The notes: a model not told the origin generated them from the sequence alone. A stretch of DNA of 32,188 bases from Desulfovibrio sp. (GCA_017454855.1 JAFTCE010000057.1:1-32188); one strand, 5' to 3'; counted from the stretch's first letter, positions 1-7,538 are shown. Made by a program: numbers and translations.

Positions 1-1252
1 CCTCATAGAGCATGCCGCCGCTGATGGCCGTTGTCGGGTCTTGGGCATGGCGCAAAAAGCTTAGTGTCCTGAAAATGGATCCGGCTTCGCAACTGGCGTC
101 GTCGTCCATGAACAGGCAGTGGGTACAATCCCCGGCATCCTGATAGTGGATCATCCCGCGCATGAAGCCACCCGTGCCACCCAGATTGCGGTTGGGCAAA
201 AGCGTGGCGCACGGCACGTCCTTGGCTTCGAGGGTTTGCCCATTGTCCACGACAGTCAGGGTAATCTTGTCATGGTACAGGGGATGCGCGGCAATGGCCT
301 GACCCAAACGCGCTATGGCCGCAGTAACGGCTTTCTCTCGCTTGAAAGTGGTGATGGCGATGCCCAGGCGCACGGGCTGTGTGCAGGAATCGTCCGTGAG
401 ATAGCCGCCGCCATAGAGCGTGCTTTCCTCTTCAGCATGGACACGCAGGCCCAAGATGCCGTCTTCAGGATAGGAACCCAAGGGCAGGACAAAGGTCGTG
501 CGTTTTGCGGCATGAACTTTCCACGAACCCAAGATCTCTTGACCGTGTTCGTGAAAATGGAAAATTTCCGCTATGCCTTTGCCTTGGAAATCGACGTACA
601 CGGAGAGATGTTCAACATTGGTGTACTTTTGCCATTTGCAGGCGCTGAAGGCATTGAAATAGGTGAGGCAATCCCCAGTAGTCTTGGGTTGAAGATGGAG
701 GCATTTCTCGGCAAAGGAATAAAAGGACGTCTCATGGCTGACTTTGCAATATAAGGGTTCCTCACAGCAAAGCTCATAGGTGGGGAATGAGAAATCGTAG
801 AGAACCTTGGCAGGATCAATGGCTCTTTCTTCGGCATTATGGGGATGCCGATATATGAAGCTTTTTTCCAAGGCGCTTATTCTGATTTTCAGAATGCCAT
901 CTTCAACTCTGTGCAAATCAAAAGAAACTGTTCCATACCCTTGGGACGAAGCCGCAAGCAACTCTTCCCCGCACCAGGCAAAGGACTTACCGTCGGCGTC
1001 CACGCCTGCCTTGACCAGGATTTTTCCGGCAAAGTGTACTGCGACGGTGAGCGTATCCCCAAAGGATTTTTTCAAAGATTTTACATTCAAAGGCGAAAAT
1101 TGGATGGTATCCAGCCAGAAAATCTTGCCTTCGGGGAGATACAAGGCATCCCCCTGCCAGACAAAATCAGAGGGCTGCGCGTCCTCCTTGTTCGCATTGC
1201 ATAGATTTCTATCCAGAAATCCAAAAATATCTATGGCTTGCCCTTGTTCCAT
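1..1252 (-). CDS. GlfT2-like galactofuranosyl-type glycosyltransferase, GT-A fold (3' end outside window)
   Basis: Reading the minus strand from the ATG at 1252 gives an uninterrupted frame of 417 codons that leaves the window at base 1, so the C-terminus is missing. The first ~290 residues look like an N-terminal beta-rich domain. A GT-A glycosyltransferase core then begins near residue 292 with RLGIAITTFKRE, continues with VVDNG and NRNLGGTGG, and reaches MDDDA with the acidic triplet at residues 383-385. In GlfT2-type polymerising galactofuranosyltransferases this triplet binds metal and UDP-sugar, and an N-terminal beta-sandwich precedes the core. The expected role is transfer of a furanose or related sugar onto a cell-surface glycan at the inner membrane; this is family inference. 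An AGAAGG run abuts the ATG, so the exact start is not certain. The upstream gene on the same strand ends 10 bases away. Confidence 0.8.
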   Translation of the reverse strand, partial: MEQGQAIDIFGFLDRNLCNANKEDAQPSDFVWQGDALYLPEGKIFWLDTIQFSPLNVKSLKKSFGDTLTVAVHFAGKILVKAGVDADGKSFAWCGEELLAASSQGYGTVSFDLHRVEDGILKIRISALEKSFIYRHPHNAEERAIDPAKVLYDFSFPTYELCCEEPLYCKVSHETSFYSFAEKCLHLQPKTTGDCLTYFNAFSACKWQKYTNVEHLSVYVDFQGKGIAEIFHFHEHGQEILGSWKVHAAKRTTFVLPLGSYPEDGILGLRVHAEEESTLYGGGYLTDDSCTQPVRLGIAITTFKREKAVTAAIARLGQAIAAHPLYHDKITLTVVDNGQTLEAKDVPCATLLPNRNLGGTGGFMRGMIHYQDAGDCTHCLFMDDDASCEAGSIFRTLSFLRHAQDPTTAISGGMLYE

Positions 1253-1262
1253 CCTTCTCGCC

Positions 1263-1772
1263 CTACTGACCGGCTTCCTGCACCGCTGCCTGGCGCTTTT
1301 CTGCCTTGGCCTTCACGTGGAATGTGGAGCGGCACATGCCGCAAAGACGTGCAGCCTCAGATGTGGTGATTTTGCCTGCCTGCCAGAGATCAAATGCCTT
1401 CAGAAAACTCTTCCCCGGTGTCAGCGGCGCACGTCCAAACTTCACCCCCCGCGCCTTGGCCGCCGCTATCCCTTCAGCCTGCTGACGATGACGCCTTTGG
1501 CGTCTGGCTTCCTCCACACGTGTGACCACAATGTCCACTAACTCCCCTAGACTGGGCAGCAGCAGACAACTGCCCTCTTGTTCCAATGGCAGCAAAACAG
1601 CGCTTTTGTCGCTTGTTGTGCTGCTCGACCGACTAATGGGCAGATCAGGAACACATTTTCCAGCACTGCGCAGAATGCGTTCAATGTCGCCCATAATAGC
1701 CAGGCGCAAATCATTCGCATCCTTTTTTGTCTTTGAGGAGTCTTTAGCCCCTGGCGCAAGCTGAACTGTCAT
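1263..1772 (-). CDS. Orphan serine-recombinase C-terminal domain protein (E-helix plus HTH, no catalytic domain)
   Basis: The last ~85 of 169 residues match the end of serine resolvases/invertases: a long basic helix (RVEEARRQRRHRQQAEG), the linker AAAKARGVKFGR, then a helix-turn-helix (TSEAARLCGM followed by STFH). The first ~80 residues show none of the resolvase catalytic domain: no N-terminal Y-A-R-V-S motif with the nucleophilic serine and no arginine cluster. It is therefore either a remnant of a recombinase or a stand-alone DNA-binding protein. The frame is open up to a TTG at 1820 that lies inside a 16-bp repeat. I prefer the ATG at 1772 because the TTG lacks a convincing ribosome site, although the ATG has only a weak one. 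It ends 10 bases before the glycosyltransferase start. Function unknown; confidence is in the coding call and domain resemblance. Confidence 0.55.
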   Translation of the reverse strand: MTVQLAPGAKDSSKTKKDANDLRLAIMGDIERILRSAGKCVPDLPISRSSSTTSDKSAVLLPLEQEGSCLLLPSLGELVDIVVTRVEEARRQRRHRQQAEGIAAAKARGVKFGRAPLTPGKSFLKAFDLWQAGKITTSEAARLCGMCRSTFHVKAKAEKRQAAVQEAGQ

Positions 1773-1811
1773 GCAGAACCACCACGTATCATTGAAGAAA
1801 TCGCGTTTTGT

Positions 1812-1827
1812 GGGTGTCAAATAATGT
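1812..1827 (-). repeat. Inverted copy of the 16-bp repeat family
   Basis: On the minus strand this reads ACATTATTTGACACCC, the same unit as in the tandem arrays at 2197-2276 and 2370-2416 but in the opposite orientation. It covers the upstream TTG start option of the recombinase-like gene. With the unit at 2261-2276 it forms an inverted pair (15 of 16 bases), as expected of the two ends of a small mobile element. Confidence 0.7.
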
Positions 1828-1910
1828 ATACCTTATTCACCAGGTACTTTGTTCCAAAACTTGATTCTCGTTTATATTGAAATTATTGAATAATTTTTTT
1901 TAGTGTATGC

Positions 1911-1939
1911 TTGACAGGTAGGTGGAAAATGGGTATCAA
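1911..1939 (+). promoter_or_regulatory. Candidate sigma-70 promoter
   Basis: A perfect -35 hexamer TTGACA (1911-1916) is followed by a 17-base spacer and TATCAA (1934-1939), four of six matches to the -10 consensus. There is no protein-coding gene behind it on the plus strand before the terminator at 2056-2081, so it would drive a short untranslated transcript starting near 1946. Confidence 0.4.
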
Positions 1940-1948
1940 ACATCCTAT

Positions 1949-1964
1949 ACTTTTTTCGACACCC
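1949..1964 (+). repeat. Solitary copy of the 16-bp repeat
   Basis: The sequence differs by one base from the unit ACATTTTTCGACACCC found in the downstream arrays. It lies 10 bases after the -10 of the candidate promoter, a position where a bound protein would affect transcription; that role is inference. Confidence 0.6.
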
Positions 1965-2055
1965 ACTTAGTCAATTTTTTCTTGTATTTTCAATATCTTA
2001 TACAGCACCCACGGTTCATAGCAGTGTGCTTTTGAACCTTGCCGAACCCAATACG

Positions 2056-2081
2056 ACGCCTGTTTTCAGGCGTTTTTTTTT
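2056..2081 (+). terminator. Rho-independent terminator
   Basis: ACGCCTG (2056-2062) and CAGGCGT (2067-2073) form a perfect 7-bp stem with a TTTT loop, followed by an unbroken T run to 2081. Orientation is plus. The only transcript it could end is the candidate small RNA, because no plus-strand gene precedes it. Confidence 0.75.
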
Positions 2082-2196
2082 GATCGTAAAAGGGTTTTTT
2101 TCTGGGACTTTTATAGTCAAATTTTCCTATATATTTCATTATGTTATAATAAATTCTTCCTCGCCAGGCGTCTTTTTTTCCCTTTTTGTGGCGACC

Positions 2197-2276
2197 ACAT
2201 TTTTCGACACCCACATTATTTGACACCAACATTGTTTGACACCCACATTTTTCGACACCCACATTATTTGACACCT
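2197..2276 (+). repeat. Tandem array of five 16-bp repeats
   Basis: Five head-to-tail units begin at 2197, 2213, 2229, 2245 and 2261, consensus ACATTNTTYGACACCC. Variation is confined to the TTTTC/TATTT/TGTTT core and the last base. The period is exactly 16 bp with no spacers, so it is not a CRISPR array. On the minus strand each unit contains GGGTGTC, resembling the repeated TGTC-type transposase-binding sites at the ends of IS21- and Tn7/Tn5053-type elements. Iteron-like protein-binding sites are the other explanation. The region 2082-2196 before it is AT-rich and holds no gene I can support. Confidence 0.85.
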
Positions 2277-2369
2277 TCCCTTGTCTGGAGGCGCGCAATC
2301 CTTTGCGAGAAAGGCTTCTTTCAACAGGAAAAAGGAGGGGACGGTCTGGGCTGATGATCAACAGCGACC

Positions 2370-2416
2370 ACAGTGTTCGACACCACATTTTTCGACACCC
2401 ACATTTTTCGACACCC
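2370..2416 (+). repeat. Second tandem array of the 16-bp repeat (three units)
   Basis: Units start at 2370 (15 bases, one base shorter), 2385 and 2401. The last two are identical ACATTTTTCGACACCC. A fourth, decayed unit may follow at 2417. The orientation equals that of the array at 2197-2276. The interval 2277-2369 between the arrays contains an AAAGGAGGGG run but no credible gene after it. Confidence 0.8.
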
Positions 2417-2516
2417 ACAGTATCCAGCGCCTTGTAAAACACCTTTCCCCGCAAGTTGACCTGCGCCATTTGGTTCGGTAGGTATCCCCCCGGTAGGCAC
2501 GAGATGCCCCCTGTCT

Positions 2517-2546
2517 CAAGCCCTGCACGGGGCAGGGCAGGGCTTG
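2517..2546 (+). other. Perfect 10-bp inverted repeat upstream of topA
   Basis: CAAGCCCTGC (2517-2526) and GCAGGGCTTG (2537-2546) are exact complements with a 10-base loop. No T run follows on plus, so it is not an evident terminator in that direction. It lies about 130 bases before topA and could be a leader hairpin or an operator. I see no strong promoter hexamer pair near it. The stretch 1828-2676 holds nothing else I can call a gene. Confidence 0.45.
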
Positions 2547-2676
2547 CAACATTGTATGCTTGACGACATGGGATCTTTCGCGCATTTTGTCCTGCCTGTG
2601 GGGCTGTCGTTTTGTTCAAGGTGCGTCACAACCGCATGTCCTGACACTGACGTCTGGGCCGAGGCGGGAGGAATAC

Positions 2677-4911
2677 ATGGGCAAACAGTTGATCATCGTC
2701 GAATCTCCGGCCAAGGTGAAGACAATCAAGAAATTTTTGGGTCCGCAGTACATGGTACACGCCAGCGTGGGGCATGTGCGTGACCTGCCGTCCAGTTCTC
2801 TCGGGGTTGACGAAGAGAACAACTTTGCGCCACATTACGAAATTATTGAAAAGAAAAAGAATGTCGTCAGTGAGCTGCGTGCGGCGGCGGCCAAGGCCGA
2901 CACTGTGTATCTTGCCCCTGACCCAGATCGAGAAGGGGAGGCCATTGCCTGGCATGTGGCCGAGCTTATCCGCGACAAAGCTAAGGATATCAAGCGCATT
3001 CAGTTCAATGAAATCACCTCTCGGGCCGTGAAGGAGGCATTGGCGCATCCACGGGAACTCAATGTCCATCTTTTTGATGCGCAGCAGGCGCGGCGCGTGC
3101 TGGATCGTCTGGTAGGCTACAAAATATCGCCCCTGCTCTGGAAAACCATCAAGCGAGGCATTTCCGCAGGACGAGTGCAGTCTGTGGCGCTGCGCCTGAT
3201 TGTGGAGCGCGAGGAACGCCGAGAGGCATTCAAGCCTGAAGAATACTGGTTGTTTCATGCTTTGCTTGCTGCGGAGACACCGCCCGCGTTCAAGGTGGAA
3301 CTCGTCAAGGTGGGCGGAAAGAAGGCGGCCATTGGCACTGCGGAACAGGCCAAAGAAGTCGAAGCCTCCATGCAGGGCAAGCCTTTTGTGGTGCAAGGCG
3401 TAGAGGAAAAAGAGCGCGAACGGGCGCCACTACCTCCGTTCATCACCTCTACCTTACAACAGACGGCGAACCAGCGTTTTTCTTACACTGCCAAGCGAAC
3501 CATGAACATTGCGCAGCGTCTGTATGAAGGTGTGGAATTGGGAGAGCGGGGCTTGACGGCGCTCATCACATATATGCGCACGGATTCCACACGTATCGCA
3601 GATGAGGCGCGCACGGCTGCTAGGGAGTTCATTGCGGCGACCTATGGCGAGGCATATCTGCCCAAGAAGGAGCGTATCTACAAAGCCCGTGGTGGTGCGC
3701 AGGATGCGCACGAGGCCATTCGACCAGTGGACGTGACCATCAAACCCGAAGACGTGAAGCAGCATCTTGCGCCAGAGCAATACAACTTGTACAAACTCAT
3801 TTGGTCGCGTTTCGTAGCCTCGCAGATGGCCGGTGCGCGCTTTCACGACACGACGGTTGCCGTTGTCTGCGGCCCCACGGAATGGAAGGGCAAGGGGGAA
3901 CGGTTGCTTTTCCCAGGTTTTTTGGCAGTCATGCCCCGATCCGAAGACGACACGCAACTGCCGCCCTTGACCGTGGGGCAGGTACTCAAGGCAGAAAAAG
4001 TGGAAAAAGAGCAGAAGTTTACCCAACCGCCGGCCCGCTATAGCGAGGCAGGGCTTGTGCGTGAGTTGGAAGAATTGGGCATTGGGCGACCTTCTACCTA
4101 TGCCGCCATCATTTCCACGCTGCAGGAACGCGAGTATGTGCTGTTGCAGGAACGCCATCTTGTGCCCACGGATCTGGGACGCGTGGTCTGCCGTCAACTT
4201 CTGGAGCATTTTCCCCGTCTCATGGATGTGGGCTTTACGGCCCAAATGGAAGCGAATCTGGATCAGGTGGCAGAAGGGCAGGAAGCATGGGTTGCGTTAC
4301 TGCAGCATTTTGCTGCCGATTTCAATCCCGCGCTGACCGCTGCAGCCGAGAACATGAAGAGTGTCAAGGGCGGCCTGCCAGCCAACATCAACTGTCCCGA
4401 CTGCGGCAAACCGCTCCTTGTCAAGTTTGGGAAGGCAGGAGCTTTTCTCGCTTGTTCTGGATATCCTGACTGCCGCTTTACCAGCAATTTCGAGCGCACC
4501 GAAGAGGGCAACATTGTCATGGCTGCGGCGGAAAAACCGCAGTACGAAAAGGTTGGGCAGTGTCCTCAGTGCGGCAAGGATCTGGTCATCAAGAAAGCGC
4601 GCACAGGGAGCAGGTTCATTGCCTGCACAGGCTATCCTGAATGCAGGTACGCCGCGTCCTTTTCCACCGGTGTGCCCTGCCCGCATTGCGGCAAGGGGAT
4701 GCTGGTGGAGAAGAGCAGCAAGCGTGGCAAGATTTTTTATTCCTGCGATCAGTACCCGCAATGCGATTTCGCTCTCTGGGACAGGCCTGTGGCCGTCGCC
4801 TGCCCGCGCTGTGGATCGCCCTATCTCGTGGAAAAGAAAGGGCGTGACGGCATGCGGACAGCGTGTCCCGTGAAGGGCTGCGGCTATGTGCTGGAGAATG
4901 AGAATGCCTAG
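2677..4911 (+). CDS. topA: DNA topoisomerase I (type IA)
   Basis: The enzyme relaxes negative supercoils by single-strand passage. The 744-aa product begins MGKQLIIVESPAKVKTI, the typical TOPRIM opening, and carries the metal-binding DPDREGE at 82-88. The active-site tyrosine is Tyr299 in ITYMRTDST. Four C4 zinc-ribbon units occupy about 573-744 (CPDCGK, CPQCGK, CPHCGK, CPRCGS, each with a second Cys pair); the usual number in bacterial TopA is two to four. The ATG at 2677 is chosen because GGGAGGA lies just upstream and the family motif starts there; an in-frame ATG at 2560 would add 39 unrelated residues. The next gene overlaps the stop codon, which indicates an operon. Confidence 0.97.
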   Translation: MGKQLIIVESPAKVKTIKKFLGPQYMVHASVGHVRDLPSSSLGVDEENNFAPHYEIIEKKKNVVSELRAAAAKADTVYLAPDPDREGEAIAWHVAELIRDKAKDIKRIQFNEITSRAVKEALAHPRELNVHLFDAQQARRVLDRLVGYKISPLLWKTIKRGISAGRVQSVALRLIVEREERREAFKPEEYWLFHALLAAETPPAFKVELVKVGGKKAAIGTAEQAKEVEASMQGKPFVVQGVEEKERERAPLPPFITSTLQQTANQRFSYTAKRTMNIAQRLYEGVELGERGLTALITYMRTDSTRIADEARTAAREFIAATYGEAYLPKKERIYKARGGAQDAHEAIRPVDVTIKPEDVKQHLAPEQYNLYKLIWSRFVASQMAGARFHDTTVAVVCGPTEWKGKGERLLFPGFLAVMPRSEDDTQLPPLTVGQVLKAEKVEKEQKFTQPPARYSEAGLVRELEELGIGRPSTYAAIISTLQEREYVLLQERHLVPTDLGRVVCRQLLEHFPRLMDVGFTAQMEANLDQVAEGQEAWVALLQHFAADFNPALTAAAENMKSVKGGLPANINCPDCGKPLLVKFGKAGAFLACSGYPDCRFTSNFERTEEGNIVMAAAEKPQYEKVGQCPQCGKDLVIKKARTGSRFIACTGYPECRYAASFSTGVPCPHCGKGMLVEKSSKRGKIFYSCDQYPQCDFALWDRPVAVACPRCGSPYLVEKKGRDGMRTACPVKGCGYVLENENA

Positions 4912-5497
4912 AGATGAAAACGTTGTTTTGCGCGATGCCTTTCCCGTGGGCGGTGAGACGGTCACATGGCCGGAACAGGGGGACGCCGTGGAGGAAGTAC
5001 ACGAAGAACGTCCCGTGCTTCTGCTTTGCGGTGGTGGAGCGATAGCGCAGGAAGTGGCTCGACTTGCCCAGGCCAGCGGCTTTATGGTAGATGTGGTCGG
5101 TGTTGCTGAAGATGGTGTCAATACAGAGCGTTTCCCCATGGCCCAGCATTGCCTAACGCTGCCCGATTTTCAAAATTTGGTCGAGGCATGCCAGATTGGA
5201 CGCAGTCACTATGTGGCCATACTCGCACGGGAATATCCCTTGCAGCGCGAAGCCCTGTCGCAGGCGCTGTCCAGCCATGCCCAGTATATTGGCATGGCTG
5301 GGAGTAGGCAGGAGCGCGATCGCGTCTACGCGGCCCTGCGCGCTTCCGGCATGCCGGATGCGGAACTGGCTGCGGTATGCTGTCCCATGGGGTTGAATAT
5401 TGGCGCCCAGACTCCACAGCAAATTGCCATTGCTGTGGTTGCGGAGTTGTTGGCAGCAAGGGCAGGAACGCTGACACGACTGCGCTTTGACACTTGA
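4904..5497 (+). CDS. XdhC-type Rossmann-domain protein (molybdenum hydroxylase maturation family)
   Basis: The 197-aa product has a nucleotide-binding glycine motif (LLLCGGGAIAQEVA), then YVAILARE, YIGMAGSRQER and, near the end, PMGLNIGAQTPQQIA. This is the order and wording of the C-terminal half of XdhC/CoxI proteins, which bind molybdenum cofactor and help mature molybdenum hydroxylases. The N-terminal XdhC domain of full-length members (about 300 aa) is absent, so this is a short single-domain member. The ATG at 4904 has GGAG seven bases upstream and overlaps the topA stop; ATGs at 4886 and 4898 are less well placed. No molybdoenzyme gene is visible nearby, so its partner is unknown. Confidence 0.8.
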   Translation: MPRDENVVLRDAFPVGGETVTWPEQGDAVEEVHEERPVLLLCGGGAIAQEVARLAQASGFMVDVVGVAEDGVNTERFPMAQHCLTLPDFQNLVEACQIGRSHYVAILAREYPLQREALSQALSSHAQYIGMAGSRQERDRVYAALRASGMPDAELAAVCCPMGLNIGAQTPQQIAIAVVAELLAARAGTLTRLRFDT

Positions 5498-5522
5498 GGG
5501 GTTCCTGCCGGGAAGTTTCACT

Positions 5523-6146
5523 ATGTTGACTTTTCTGATTGGATTTACGTTGATCGCCGTCTTGGTCGGCATTTTTTTGGATGCGCGGCGTCGTACGCAA
5601 AAGCATGTGCATTGCATCGCCAAGGAACGATCGTCGATCATCTCAGAATCCGGAGCCACCGCCAGCATTGGAGTCTTCCATTCCCCGGGGGACACAACCA
5701 TCATGCTGGGGGCGTCTGAAGAGCTGGGTGTCATGTATTACCGCTTGCTGTGCAAGGGGGAGGTGATCAACCGCAGCCGTTTCAACCTCTTCCGCATTGC
5801 CAGGGCAGAGCTGCACGTGGATTTCGCCCCTCTGGATCTTGGATCATATTCCCGTGCGAAACCAGGGGCCAACGTTGCCACGGAAGTGGCCTCCCGCGAG
5901 CTGGCCAAGTACACTCTTGAGGAGCTGCGCGCCTTGCGGCGGGTGGTGATGCGTATCTTCTTCATTGACGAAAAGCGCAAGATTAAACGCCTTGAAATCA
6001 TCGTGATGCGTTCAGATATTGAAATGCACCGTTCTTCCTGTATGGAGCTGTTCAGAGAGGCCATATGGTGGACGGTGTTTTTGAACTGCGCGGGCGAGAA
6101 GGCCCGTGACGCCCAGAAGCGCAAAGAGGAATTAGAAAAAAAATAA
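5523..6146 (+). CDS. Membrane-anchored protein of unknown function
   Basis: The product has 207 aa. Residues 1-19 form one hydrophobic segment (MLTFLIGFTLIAVLVGIFL) followed by DARRR, as expected for a single N-terminal membrane anchor with the rest in the cytoplasm. The C-terminus is highly charged (KARDAQKRKEELEKK) and probably helical. I do not recognise the middle part. The ATG at 5523 is preceded by GGGAAG and puts the hydrophobic segment at the very start; a TTG at 5487 would add an unlikely leader. It lies 25 bases after the XdhC-like gene and is likely the last gene of the topA operon, though I see no terminator hairpin behind it. Confidence 0.75.
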   Translation: MLTFLIGFTLIAVLVGIFLDARRRTQKHVHCIAKERSSIISESGATASIGVFHSPGDTTIMLGASEELGVMYYRLLCKGEVINRSRFNLFRIARAELHVDFAPLDLGSYSRAKPGANVATEVASRELAKYTLEELRALRRVVMRIFFIDEKRKIKRLEIIVMRSDIEMHRSSCMELFREAIWWTVFLNCAGEKARDAQKRKEELEKK

Positions 6147-6165
6147 ATATAATAAAATCAATACG

Positions 6166-6201
6166 TTACAGATATTTTATACGGTCTGCAAGTATCTGTA
6201 A
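6166..6201. promoter_or_regulatory. 9-bp inverted repeat, candidate operator of the RND operon
   Basis: TTACAGATA (6166-6174) and TATCTGTAA (6193-6201) are exact complements separated by 18 bases in an AT-rich stretch 138 bases before the adaptor gene. RND pumps are commonly controlled by TetR-type repressors that bind such dyads. No regulator gene is adjacent here, so this is a suggestion only. The remainder of 6147-6338 shows a weak TGGCAA/TTGCCA hairpin (from 6222) and no gene. Confidence 0.4.
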
Positions 6202-6338
6202 TTACTAACTTTTTCTTTTTGTGGCAAAATTGGCTTGCCAGGTGCGGTTTCTTGCCTTTTGGGCAATTCTGTGCTTTTTAGCCAGGGCGCGGTATGTGCG
6301 CGGGATTGGCGAAGCCTGTGTTTTGAATGGAGTTCTGC

Positions 6339-7529
6339 ATGACCTTACACCCTTTACTGCATTTACGGCATGGTATGAATTTAGGGCATTTGGCGGCCTT
6401 TGGCGCTGCATTGGGACTGTGCTGGTTTCTTTCAGCCTGCAAGACCGAAAAGAAAAACGCGCCAAGCGTGGCGCTGCCGGTATCCGTGGTAGAGGTGAAG
6501 GTTGCCGACACGCCCTGGCCCGCAGCCTTTCAGGCGCAGGCATCCGGTTCTCGTTCGGTGGAAGTGCGCGCCCGCGTGCAGGGCATCATTGAAAAACGCC
6601 TGTATACCGAAGGCGATTTTGTCAAGGAGGGCCAAGTACTTTTTGAGATCGAGCGCGACAGCTATGAAGCTCAGATGCAGCAGGCCCAGGCCCAATTCCG
6701 CAATGCGGAACGTGAATGGCATCGTGTTCGTCCTCTGTACGAGAAGAACGCCGTTTCGCAAAAGGAGCGCGACGCAGCCCTCGCTGCCTACGACAGTTCC
6801 CGTGCAGCCTTGCGTACGGCCAGGATCAATCTGGACTACTGCAAGGTAGTTTCTCCAGTGTCTGGGTATAGCAGCAAGGAAAATTTCACCGTGGGCAATT
6901 TGGTGAGCAACAATTCCCTGTTGACCTATGTCAACCAGACGGATCCTATGCATATTGATTTTTCCATCGCCGCGCCGGAACGCATGCGGCGTCAGGAACT
7001 GGCGGCGGTGGGTCGGCTGCGCTTTCCCGATGGCGGTCGCTATGTGGCTCGGCTGCGCCTTCTCGACGGCAGCATGTACCAGGGAGAGGGCCATGTGACC
7101 TTTATTGACAGCCAGGTGCAGCCCACTACGGGCGTCATCAAGGCTCGTGCTGTGTTTGACAACAGCAAGGGGCAGATCATGCCCGGTCAATACGTGCGCC
7201 TGTTCATGGACGGAGACGTGCTGACCAATGCCATCCTCATACCGCAGAAATGTGTTATGATCACCCAACAGGGTTCCATGGTCATGGGCGTGGACAAGGA
7301 CAATAAGGTCTACGTGATACCTATTGCCGTCAGTGAGACCGTAGGCGACAAGTATCTGGTGGACTCAGGACTCAAAGGTGGCGAGCGAATCGTGTTGGAG
7401 GGGCTGGTCAAGGCCCGGCCTGGTACCCAGGTGAGCATCCAGCCCTCCATGGAAGAGCTTGCCAAGGCCAAGGCGGCCAAGGCAAAAGACGCAGCGGACG
7501 AGAAGCCTGCTACCACGGACAAGAAGTAG
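6339..7529 (+). CDS. RND efflux periplasmic adaptor lipoprotein (AcrA/MexA type)
   Basis: The 396-aa protein links an RND pump to an outer-membrane channel in the periplasm. A signal sequence ends in the lipobox LSAC with Cys34 as the lipidated residue. The biotinyl-lipoyl half-motifs are visible: VRARVQGIIEKRLYTEGDFV on one side and INLDYCKVVSPVSGY on the other, with a helical hairpin rich in Gln, Arg and Ala between them. PTTGVIKARAVFDN and MPGQYVR in the beta-barrel domain fit the family. The C-terminus is Lys/Ala-rich. The ATG at 6339 is chosen because GGAG lies six bases upstream; the ATG at 6327 has no site. The pump gene starts 9 bases after the stop. Confidence 0.93.
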   Translation: MTLHPLLHLRHGMNLGHLAAFGAALGLCWFLSACKTEKKNAPSVALPVSVVEVKVADTPWPAAFQAQASGSRSVEVRARVQGIIEKRLYTEGDFVKEGQVLFEIERDSYEAQMQQAQAQFRNAEREWHRVRPLYEKNAVSQKERDAALAAYDSSRAALRTARINLDYCKVVSPVSGYSSKENFTVGNLVSNNSLLTYVNQTDPMHIDFSIAAPERMRRQELAAVGRLRFPDGGRYVARLRLLDGSMYQGEGHVTFIDSQVQPTTGVIKARAVFDNSKGQIMPGQYVRLFMDGDVLTNAILIPQKCVMITQQGSMVMGVDKDNKVYVIPIAVSETVGDKYLVDSGLKGGERIVLEGLVKARPGTQVSIQPSMEELAKAKAAKAKDAADEKPATTDKK

Positions 7530-7538
7530 GGATAGTGC

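Larger units (their letters stand above)
1946..2081 (+). ncRNA. Candidate small RNA, about 135 nt
   Basis: The segment lies between a promoter-like sequence (1911-1939) and a strong rho-independent terminator (2056-2081). Inside it is a two-part stem-loop: GGTTCA (2013-2018) pairs with TGAACC (2033-2038), and within it AGCA (2020-2023) pairs with TGCT (2027-2030). No open frame of meaningful length with a ribosome site is present. One copy of the 16-bp repeat lies near its 5' end (1949-1964). I do not recognise it as a known RNA family. Alternatives are the leader of a lost gene or a fortuitous terminator inside a decayed mobile element. Confidence 0.3.

Noticed and set aside
807..1541. 244-codon plus-strand frame
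   Set aside because: It lies antisense to the glycosyltransferase and recombinase-like genes, which show recognisable motifs on minus.
2197..2416. CRISPR array
   Set aside because: The units are 16 bp and directly abutting, with no unique spacers, and no cas genes are present.
1990..2619. 209-codon minus-strand open frame across the repeat region
   Set aside because: Its middle is a translation of the 16-bp repeats (GVEKCG-type units) and it has no family resemblance or ribosome site.
2560..2676. N-terminal extension of topA from the ATG at 2560
   Set aside because: The 39 extra residues are unlike any topoisomerase and the ATG at 2677 has a strong ribosome site and the family start motif.
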